Assembly (NCBI RefSeq): GCF_003597395.2 | Contig: NC_133790.1 | Span: 20,325,463-20,389,462 of the forward strand | DNA length: 64,000 nt | Source of the DNA: Chelonoidis abingdonii | Lineage: Eukaryota > Chordata > Testudines > Testudinidae | Reading direction: 5' to 3' | Shown here: in pieces, positions 28,249 through 37,300 of the stretch | Numbering within the stretch: position 1 is the first letter of the stretch | How the letters are laid out: each line of letters opens with the position of its first letter | Translations under genes and position numbers: made by a program | The notes under the pieces: model-generated | The model's input: only the letters and a program-made list of their open reading frames with translations | The model's database searches: none | What the model was told of the DNA's origin: nothing

Positions 28249-28269
28249 GAACACACACACACACACACC
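28249..28269. repeat. (AC)n microsatellite
   Basis: About ten AC dinucleotides between DDX51 and the GST genes. Confidence 0.85.
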
Positions 28270-28528
28270 ATGAATGTGTTTGCTGGCAAGGGCCTGGCTA
28301 GCTGCAAACCATTTTTTGACACATTATTTCAGCTGCCCCATATTATGTTTAGAGTGGCAGAGGTGGATATTATGCTTTCCAAACAATTAAAAGTTCCTGC
28401 TCCTTGAGCTTGCAATTTAAGTTAGACACAGTACAACTGGGGATTTCAAAACTACAGTAAATGATCATGTATCCTTTTGTATGTCAATTTTATGAGATAA
28501 TATAATATATGGAGATATACCTATCTTA

Positions 28529-28700
28529 TAGAACTGGAAGGGACCCTAAAAGTTCATCAAGTCCAGCCCCCTGCCTTCACCAGCAGGACCAAGTACTGAT
28601 TTTGCCCTAGATCCCTAAGTGGCCCCCTCAAAGATTGAACTCACAACCCTGGGTTTAGCAGGCCAGTGCTAAAACCACTGAGCTATCTCCCCTGCTCTCC
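28529..28700 (-). repeat. tRNA-derived SINE with CR1-like tail (turtle Cry I-like)
   Basis: The same family as 18255-18425 and in the same orientation. On the - strand it has TAGCTCAGTGGTTTTAGCAC (A box), GAGTTCAATCTTTGAGGGGG (B box) and a tail ending in TTCCAGTTCTATA. It is better preserved than the first copy. Confidence 0.85.
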
Positions 28701-30180
28701 CCCCTGTTTTCAATGTTTGAATTTTGTTTAAAGTTAATATTTAAGTTTGTGGAAGTAAAGTCAAGCATTGGTGGGATGGGAGAAGGCAGCACTGGAAAGC
28801 TTCCAGAAGGAAGTGGGTTGGGGATGAGGGGGGAGAGCTATGAAGGAGACAAGCGAGGGATAGGGCTGGGGGTGGGCGTTGAAGATGGGTGACGAATTCA
28901 TGGAGGGGAGGCTAGTTTTATAGAAGGATGGGGGAATACAATACCTTTTATAGTACCTGTATAATGCTAATCTTTCATCCTTCATGCTAATACCTACGCC
29001 ACCCCACCCCAGTCCCAATCTCTGCACAGCAGCTATTTCTGTAACACACTTCATGATATTGACTACTGAAGTCACAGTGATGGTAAAGAAAAAGCTGAGC
29101 ACTTGGCAAACTACATGCTGTTATCTAATATGAACAAGGTCATGGACACCTGTCCGCATCCTCCCAATAAGCTGTGCTCTTTGAAATCATAATAAAACAG
29201 TTGGCCTTGATTTAATTTTTTTTTTTTTTTTGAACAGACAGTCCTGATGAAACAAGAACCAGAGTCTCCCACCTTGTTTGCTGTTGCAGGGATGTTGCAA
29301 TTGGCTGCTCAGAACGCTTTTGCATTTGAAGCCTGATCCTGTCACTTTGCACTTGCAGGTATTGGCTGTCCTTTCAAATGACCTGGCACAGCTTTAGCAG
29401 AACTTGTTAAGCTGAGAAGAATCTATAAAGATGGTTCCATTTTAGAGATAAAATGTCAAGGTACTGTGAGGGGGAGTTCCACGCCAATGAAAGGGAACGT
29501 GTGCACTGTGCTGGAAACGTACCTGGTTATACTTGGAAAGCAACAGCATGTGCAGGCACAGGCCCTATATCATTAACTTCAATTAGAAAAAAATCATAAT
29601 GCTAAAATAAATCCAAGAGAAAATGGGTGTGGGGGGGAGTAACTCAATGAAACAGGTCCATGTGGAATAAAGTTATGTGATTCCTTACTTAGCCAGTGTG
29701 CATTGTACTTGAATTAATGAACTTCTGTCGAGTTCTGCCTAAGGACCCGATTCTGCAATAAGCTGCATGTAAGCAGTGAGGTTGAGCTCAAGTCTGTTAA
29801 AATGTCACTGGGCATTATGAGAGATGAGGAGAGAAAATGTTGTGAAATTCACTTCAGTTTTCTACCGAACTGCCCTGCTCAAGGTACAGTCCTCAGGATA
29901 ATTTGCGGTTGTCAGCAGCTTAGATAACTAACCCAGTTTCCATACATATAAACCAGAACGTTTCCTGACAGGGTTCTGTGCAGGAGTGATTGCTACACTT
30001 TTATACCTACAATCTGGCACTTACAATCTGGCACATAATACAGCTGATTTGTGGATAAAAACCTATATAGAAAAAAGTCATATAATGCCTAGCTCTCACG
30101 TAGCACTTTTTATCCTTGGATCTCAAAGCACATTAGAGGTCAGTGTGATGTAGAAGTTTTTCAGCCTCATTCAGATATTA
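28700..30180. other. Intergenic, no recognised gene
   Basis: About 1.5 kb between DDX51 and the R2-like retroelement. Nothing is confidently recognised. One short protein-like stretch after a strong T-rich acceptor (about 29236-29334) is listed as a finding, not as a gene. Confidence 0.5.
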
Positions 30181-30199
30181 AACGGATAAGAACAGATTT

Positions 30200-32450
30200 A
30201 AATGTTTATTAGAAAATATTAAAGAAAGGTGATACAAAGGGTTTGATGTGTCAGTCGTTGGTCATCGGGGGAAACATACAGAGCATGGGGGGACGCTGGC
30301 AACTGGTTACGGTTCAGCATATAGTACACACAGCCTGTAATGTCCCCAATGCGGGGTGTACGGTGGTTGGGGTCAAGATATAGTAGGGGGGCAGTGAGGG
30401 TACATCGCTCATAGAGTGGGCTACACACAGTCGTGGGTATGAGTAAGCGGGCCGGGTAATGGGGACAGGGTGACCCTCACGTGGTGGGATCCAGATTGGT
30501 AAGTTCAGGACTCAGGGGATATGGTTTGGTAGGGGGGTTGTAAGGGTTTCCCCCTCCCCCCCGTGGGTGCGTGGAGCCACATCGGCTCACTCCTGGTATT
30601 GGCGGTGGCCGGTGATGTGTTCGATGTAAATGTCTCTAGACCACCGGATAGTGTCCGAGACCATCAGGCGTCTCATGAGTCGCGCATAGCGACGGCCCAC
30701 CCCACAGGCCCTGAGCACACGTTCGTTCCAGGGGTCCCAGGCGCCCAGCGCCCCGACGATCAGAGCGTCGGTGTAGACCTCGTAGCCCTTCGCCCGCAGG
30801 GTGTCAGTCAAGGGGGCGTATTTCTCGAGTTTGCGGGCTCGGGCTTCGCGGAACGCCGGGGTCCTGTTCTCGAACGGGATGGTCACGTCGACGAGGATGA
30901 TCTTTTTCCGCTCCTCGTCCGTGACGACGATGTCTGGCCGCAGCGGGCTGTCGGTGCCGGGGATGGTGCGGTTGACCGCGATCTCACCGAGGTGTGGGGC
31001 GATGGCCTTCGCTAGGCGGTCCTGGACGGCGTTGTGGCGCAGCTGCCAGGCTCTGGCGTGGGGTTTGCAGCTGCACAGGACGTGGGGCAGGGTCTCCAGG
31101 GTGTACCCGCACTTCCTGCAGCGCTTGTCCCGGTTCCCGTGGCGGACGGCTCCGTTGAGCGGGACGCAGTTCAGCCGGGCGCGGTGTATGAAGCGCCAGT
31201 CGGCGAAGCGGGTGAAGCTGCCCGCGGGGAGGAAGTGGTTGCTGGAGTCCCACTTGCTGGTCACCTCGAAGGCCTTGCCCTGGTCGGGTTTTTTCCTCAG
31301 GGTGTCCACGTAGAGCGCGTGGACGGCGGCCTTCAGGGACCTCTCCAGCACGCCTCTGGCTCCGGGGCTGACGGTGATGCTGCCCTCCGTCCCGATCTGC
31401 GGCACCAGAACTCCCAGCTCCTGTCGCTCCTCGCTCCAGACCCAGCGGCAGCCCAGTCGCTTCCCTAGTCGGCGCGTGGCGTTGCGGGCGCGGGACCACA
31501 GCGAGGCGGTGTCCCACCTGTCTCGGCCGAATTCGCCGTCCAGGGAACCGCTCAGGAAGGTGGCTACGTCCTGGCCGGAGGGAGGCCTGCCGATTCGGTG
31601 CTCGGTGGTAGCGTGCAGGGCGGTCGCCGCGACGCTCTTAACCGTGGTGTCCGGGCACGTCAGGAGGCGGAAGGCGTGCGTGATGACCGCGATGTCACAG
31701 AGGTCTCCCATGCGGGGGACGTTGGCGCCGCCGTGTCTGTGGGCGATATAGATGAGCTCGTTGCTGGCTCTCTGAGGCAGGGACAGCCACTTTTTGACCA
31801 GCTGCCGGATGGTGTTGTCTGCCTTGTTGAGGGGCACCTTTGCCACGGCGGAACCTCTCAGGACGAAGGCGATGCGGGGGATCAAGAAGGTGTTGAGGGC
31901 GTTGATCTTCTGCCATGGGGCCAGCAGGGATGCGTCGATCTTGGCAGCGTCCTGCAGGATCTCCCGGATGGTGTCCTCGGGGGTCTGCCGGACGCGGACG
32001 CCCGTCGGCGTGCCGAGGTGTTGGTACGCCTGCCCTTCGGCCAGCGGAACGACGGGCTTGCCCTGGATCTGGAACTCCGTCGCCAGCACCGAGTCTCTTT
32101 GGCTCCCGTCGACGTGGAGGGACGCGCACTTCTTGGCATTGAAGCGGAGACCCGTCCAGTCGGCGGCTCTCCCCATGGTGTCGAGCATACCCTGGAGCCT
32201 CTCGGGGTCGTCCGCGATCAGGACCAGGTCATCCGCGTAGGCCAAGACGCTCACCCTCTCGCCGTGCAGGTCGAGGCCGTCAGCGCCGTCGGAGATCGCT
32301 CGCAGGAGTGGCTCCATGGCCAGGTTGAAGATGATTGGGCTGAGGGGGCAGCCCTGCTTTACGCCGCTGTGGATCGGGATCTCAGCGGTTTCCCCTTCTA
32401 CCGAGCGGATGGTGGTGCTGCAGATTCCTTCACTAAATTCCTTCACTAAA
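30200..32450 (-). mobile_element. 5'-truncated R2-like non-LTR retrotransposon
   Basis: The element runs on the - strand, from about 32450 (5' truncation inside the reverse transcriptase domain) to about 30200 (end of 3' UTR; AATAAA-like sequence near 30200 on the - strand). It has much higher GC and CpG than its flanks. The 5' junction carries a tandem 13-bp repeat ATTCCTTCACTAA (32425-32437 and 32438-32450). The flanks show no 28S rRNA sequence, although R2 elements normally sit in 28S rDNA. The 3' border is approximate. Confidence 0.8.
30587..32446 (-). CDS. Reverse transcriptase / restriction-like endonuclease of R2-like retrotransposon (N-terminally truncated)
   Basis: A single 619-codon frame without stops. 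In order it shows RT motifs GVKQGCPLSPIIFNLAMEP and AYADDLVLIAD (catalytic YADD), a thumb/connector region, a CCHC knuckle (CRKCGYTLETLPHVLCSC), and a restriction-like endonuclease core LRPDIVV...KKIILVDVTIP (PD...D...K-type). It ends in IRWSRDIYIEHITGHRQYQE. A single CCHC followed by an RLE domain is the R2-type layout (R2, R8/R9, Hero clades). The N-terminal zinc fingers, Myb domain and first RT blocks are missing, so it cannot retrotranspose alone. The first codon here is GTG at the truncation point, not a true start. The unbroken frame suggests a recent insertion. Distinguishing R2 from Hero needs phylogeny. Confidence 0.82.
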   Translation of the reverse strand: MKEFSEGICSTTIRSVEGETAEIPIHSGVKQGCPLSPIIFNLAMEPLLRAISDGADGLDLHGERVSVLAYADDLVLIADDPERLQGMLDTMGRAADWTGLRFNAKKCASLHVDGSQRDSVLATEFQIQGKPVVPLAEGQAYQHLGTPTGVRVRQTPEDTIREILQDAAKIDASLLAPWQKINALNTFLIPRIAFVLRGSAVAKVPLNKADNTIRQLVKKWLSLPQRASNELIYIAHRHGGANVPRMGDLCDIAVITHAFRLLTCPDTTVKSVAATALHATTEHRIGRPPSGQDVATFLSGSLDGEFGRDRWDTASLWSRARNATRRLGKRLGCRWVWSEERQELGVLVPQIGTEGSITVSPGARGVLERSLKAAVHALYVDTLRKKPDQGKAFEVTSKWDSSNHFLPAGSFTRFADWRFIHRARLNCVPLNGAVRHGNRDKRCRKCGYTLETLPHVLCSCKPHARAWQLRHNAVQDRLAKAIAPHLGEIAVNRTIPGTDSPLRPDIVVTDEERKKIILVDVTIPFENRTPAFREARARKLEKYAPLTDTLRAKGYEVYTDALIVGALGAWDPWNERVLRACGVGRRYARLMRRLMVSDTIRWSRDIYIEHITGHRQYQE

Positions 32451-32644
32451 GCAGTTAAGCATTTAGATCCCCATCATGTAATGAACTCTGAGTGGGTGGA
32501 GGACTCTGCCACCATGGAACTCAGTGTCGGATTAGAGACTTGGACCTGAATACGTTGTCTGTGCAGTAGCAGCATATAAATTCTCTTGCTATCCATCCAG
32601 TGATGATTCAAGCTGGGATCAGTGTTTTAAAAGGTTTTCTCCCA

Positions 32645-32682
32645 TTTATAGGATGAGCTCTCCAATGAGCTCATCCTATAAA
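32645..32682. repeat. Perfect 16-bp inverted repeat (hairpin, 6-nt loop)
   Basis: TTTATAGGATGAGCTC, loop TCCAAT, then the exact reverse complement. Its stem has no mismatch. It lies 200 bases right of the R2-like element. Confidence 0.85.
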
Positions 32683-32826
32683 GCACTGACAGTGCTTGGC
32701 ACAAGACAGTATGGCAAGGGGTCAAATTTTCAAATGTGCTCTAAGTCCAATTTGCAAATCAGAGATGACTCTGAATGCGACTTAAGCTCATAAGTGTCTC
32801 AGTCACTTTTGAAAATAGGATTTAGG

Positions 32827-33848
32827 CAGTGATGAGTTGCCAAAAAATTAACAACCAGTTCCCTCTTCCTCACCCCCGAAGGGGGTCGTGACCCCCTGCC
32901 CCAGGGGACTCCTGCCCCATCCAACCCCCGCTGTTCCTTGACGCCTTCCCCCCAGGACCCCTGCCCCATCCACTCCCCTTCCCTGTCCTCTGACTGCCCC
33001 CCACCGCTCCATCCAATCCCTCCTCACATTCCTGATGGCCCCCCGGAAGCCCTGCCCCCATTCAATCCTCCTGTTCCCTGCCCTCTGACTGCTCCGACCC
33101 CTATCTGCTAAGACCCCTATCCACCCACCCCCAAACTCCCCTGCCCTCTTCCGACACCCGCTCCCTGCCCCCTTAGCGCACTGGAGGCCAAGTAGGCGGT
33201 GCTGTGCCAGGCCGGGGCTGCTCAGCTGAGGGTGCCCTGCCGGAGTTGGGGCTGGGCTGGAGCCATGCTGCCGGGCCAGCCAGAGTCGGAGCCGGGCTGG
33301 GACCGGAGCCGGGCTGGGACCAGACCCGGGCCGCCAGGACCAGACCCGGGCCGCACCACCAGGACAGGAGCCAGGGCTGGGGCATGCCACCTGGCCGGGA
33401 CGAAGCCAGGGCTGGGACGCATCGCCCAGCCAGGGCTCCTGGTTGAGGTCGGGGCCAGAGGTGGGCCAAGCCACCAGGGCCAGAACTAGGGCCGGGCTGC
33501 ACTGCCGGGGCCAGAGCCGGGCCACGCCACCAGGCTGGGACTGAAGCCAGAGTCGGGGCTGGAGCGTGCCGCTCAGCCAGGGCCAGGGAGCTGGGCCATG
33601 CTGCCCCTCCCCGGAGCCCTCCTCGCTCCCCCCCACACACCTGCGCAAAGCCACCATTCTCAGCGCTTCCAGGCTTCTCGCATTCAGGAGAGGAGGCAGA
33701 GGTGAGCTGCTGGAGCTCTACGGGTTGTTAAATTTAAAAGCTCTTTTCAAACCAGTTGTCCCACATGGGACAACCAGTTCTAAAAGGGCTTCTAAATTTA
33801 ACAACTAGTTCCTGCGAACCAGTGGGAACCAGCTCCAGCTCACCACTG
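32827..33848. mobile_element. hAT element with GC-rich core, perfect 8-bp duplication
   Basis: Begins CAGTGATGAGTTG and ends CAGCTCACCACTG. It is flanked by GATTTAGG on both sides (32819-32826, 33849-33856), a perfect hAT 8-bp duplication. The interior (about 32870-33640) is very GC-rich with degenerate CCGGGCTGGGACC-type units repeated, a VNTR-like core. Long open frames here on both strands are artefacts of the absence of A/T-rich stop codons. No transposase is recognisable. Confidence 0.85.
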
Positions 33849-34347
33849 GATTTAGGCACCTCTATCACATAGCTGCCTTTGAGACTGCTGCCCACAGTCC
33901 CTGCCATCAACTGCTTAACAGTCTCAGTACTGATGGGCTGAGGTCAGAAAGGACTCAGCACTCATTATAGCTTTACTGCAGTTCCACCGTTTTGTTAACT
34001 GAGCTGGTTTAAATTATTCCTCATTATAAATAAAAGGACAAGATGAATAGCCTGACCTCTCATAAAGCCAGGTCAATCTTTATCTACTTTTTGCCTCCCT
34101 CATCCCTCAACCTTTGTTCCCATGGCTAGGGAATTAGCATTGGGGTGTTTCCAGCCTGAATGAGCCCGGATTGGTCCAAAGTAACTAGCGGAACTGGCTG
34201 AGTTGGTTAGGAAGGGCTCTTAGCAAAGGTATGCAGGAGTTGTTCTCAGTCCTGCCTCTAGGCCACTTGCTGCAGGCTGAGTTACTGTGAAAGGCTCATC
34301 TTCTCTAGGCTGTCGGGCTTCTCTCTCACTGAATCCCAGCTGCCAGA

Positions 34348-37300
34348 ATGGTGGTAGAGCTTTTTCTGGATCTCCTCTCCCAGCCCTGCCGAGCCGTCTT
34401 TATATTTGCCAAAAAAAACAACATCCCATTTGAGTTCAAGCATGTGGAGCTGCTAAAAGGTGAGTGGAAGGCACCTGTACCTGTGGGGATGAACTGGGTG
34501 TATGTTATCCCTTTACTCTGCTAGAGAGGCCCAGCAATAACATCTTAAGGGAGAACTGATCTATGTTAGGCTCTGTGCAGAATATCAGCATGTTACACTT
34601 CTCAGGTGTAACTGATTCCCAGGCACCTCCCTTGCTATACACCCTTATGTGTCTCTGTCCCCTTACACAGGGATTTTGCCTTGTTGTTCATTGCTGACCT
34701 CTAGTTGAGAGTGGAAATCTTATTTAGGAAACTAGACACATGACGCAGCAAAGAGTCCTGTGGCACCTTATAGACTAACAGATGTTTTGGAGCATGAGCT
34801 TTTGTGGGTGAAAGTAGGTATTCCGATGAAGTGGGTATTCACCCACGAAAGCTCATGCTCCAATATGTCTGTTAGTCTATAAGATGCCACAGGACTCTTT
34901 GCTGCTTTTACAGATCCAGACTAACACGGCTACCCCTCTGTACTAGACACATGAAAGAAAAGTACCCCAGCTCTTTAAGCTCTTTTTTCTGGTGGTGTTC
35001 TTTCACTTTGGGCCACTGTTGTAACAGTTGTACATTTGGTGGGGTGGAGTCTTGGCTGTTTTTAACTGTCAGGCTCGCATTTGGGAGGTGCAAGGTTATA
35101 CCCAGTCTCTGATTCTTAACAGTTAAGCATATTACTAGTTGATGAGCGTTGTTAAGTGAAGGAATGGGGCCAGGGGCATGCTCCCATTGTCACACACATG
35201 TGCAAGCTCCTACTAGCAGTAGTCTTGCTGTTTCCATGCTCCACTAAATATGTTCCTCCTCTATGATGACATGACTAGACCAAAGCACTGAGCAGAAATG
35301 CTTTCTGAAAAGTCCTGCCTATGCTCAGTTGTCTCTAGCTCCCTGTAATACCGAGTTCCTGATCTGGGTCTAAACCTTGGCTCTTGTGACATCTTTAACA
35401 CTTAAAAATGTCTTGAGTTTTGTCTCCCTATTATGACCCTGAAGCAGATTCTTGCAGTGTCCCTAAAACAGGTACTAGAAGAACTAGAGAGACTGAGACT
35501 AACTGCTGTTTAAATGGTGGTAATGAGTAACCTATTGTCATGGTATTCTTTCCTCAATCTGAACCTTAGAGTCCAAAAATGAGGTACTAGCATGAATTCC
35601 TCTAAGCTTAATTACTAGCTTAGATCTGATATGCTGCCACCAAATCAAGAACTTTAGTGACTCTGATAAACATCTGGTCTCCCAAAACCTTTGCCCTGGG
35701 GACCCCAAGACACCTGCACCCCTGGATTCTTAATACAAGGAAAGGAACTAGTTTCCCTCACTTTAGTGCTCTCCTAAGGCTTTCCCTCCCTGATGTAACG
35801 CCTGAAGATCACTGGGATCAACTCCTTGAAATCTTAAACCAGGGCTTTCCACCTCTACCCTTCCCCTCACCCCAAGGCGAAGTACAGATTCAAGCTCTGT
35901 GAATCTAAACAAAGGGATTCCCCCCTTCCCCCTCTCTTCTTTCTCCCTGTCTCCCACCCATTCCCTGGTAAGTTTACAGACTCAGTTCCTTGAGACCTAC
36001 AACTAGGGAAAAACATCAACAGGTCTTAAAAAGCAAAACTGTAATAAAAAGAAGGAAAAAAAGTAAAAATGTTATCTCTGTAATCTAGATAGGATAATAA
36101 TTTACAGGGTCTTTCAGCGTATAGACAATGGAGAAAAGGCCTTCTCCCAGCAGAATACAATTAAAACTTTCAGCTCAAACTACACATTAAAACTCTACCA
36201 GCAGCAGATACACAGTTGCAAAAATTCAGAGAAACAATCAAAGACTATAACCAGCTTTCTACTATACTCACTATCTGAATATATGAGCACGTACAGGAGA
36301 TTGGCAAGAAACCTTGGTTGCAAGATCTAGTCCCTTCCAGGACTCAGAGAGAACAAAGCAAAACCCAAAAAACACAAACAAAGGCTTCCCTCCACCGAGA
36401 TTTGAAAGTATCTTGTTTCCTGATCGGTCCTCAATAATATCTGCTGGGGCCCCCATGGCCTTGCTTGCCCCATCCCCACCTGCAGGTGTCTCCCATTGCA
36501 GTAAAGAGAGAGATTGTTCCACCAAACAACTGTTCTGGCCTTTACTCCCTCTTTGGAAGTGTCAGTTATCTCACTAGGTTAAAGCCAACTGTGTCACATG
36601 CTCCCCTTCAACTTCTTACATTTTTTTGTTAAAGGAGATGTTTATGCCTCTGCTCAAGTGTACCCCTATTCTTGTAGGATGGAAATGCTGCCTGGCATAA
36701 GGGGGACCGGCCTCCCTCTTGCCCCCTCACCATGCAGCTGGCTCATTTCCAGACCGTGCCGAGGAAACATCTATACACGCTCATGCTCCACACCCTGCAC
36801 TTCTTCACCCTCGCATCCCACCCTGACACAAAGTGGCGGGACCTCCTGCCACCATTGGAGGGTGAGGAGCCCCGGTGGACCAGCCTATATTCCACCCTAG
36901 TCCTGAGGCCCACTGGGGATATCAGTTGGCGACTCCTTCACAGGGCCATGAGCACGGGCATGTACTTGGTGTGGTTCACCCTCATCCCAGAAACCTGCCC
37001 CTTCTGCGGCATGAGGGAGACCCTGGCACACGTTTACCTGGAGTGCGCCAGGTTGCAGCCTCTATTCCAGTTCCTCATAGATATCCTGTTACATTTCTGG
37101 TTGCACTTCTCCCCCTCACCTATTTATCTATGCACTCCTTATCCATGGCCCCACAAAGTCACGGGATCTCCTAGTCAACCTCTCCCTGGCCCTGGCTAAT
37201 ATGGCCATCTATATTTCCGATCCTCTGTCCGTTCACACATCTGGTCAGAGTTCCTCTGGGCTCAGACCCAGGTTTACAATGGCTCCAGTGGCTCTATGGA

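Noticed and set aside
30563..32449. Long + strand open frames opposite the R2-like ORF
   Set aside because: They are shadow frames caused by the GC-rich - strand coding sequence and have no domain.
32848..33657. 269-aa open frame on the - strand
   Set aside because: Low-complexity Pro/Gly/Trp-rich translation of the VNTR-like core of a hAT element; no conserved domain.
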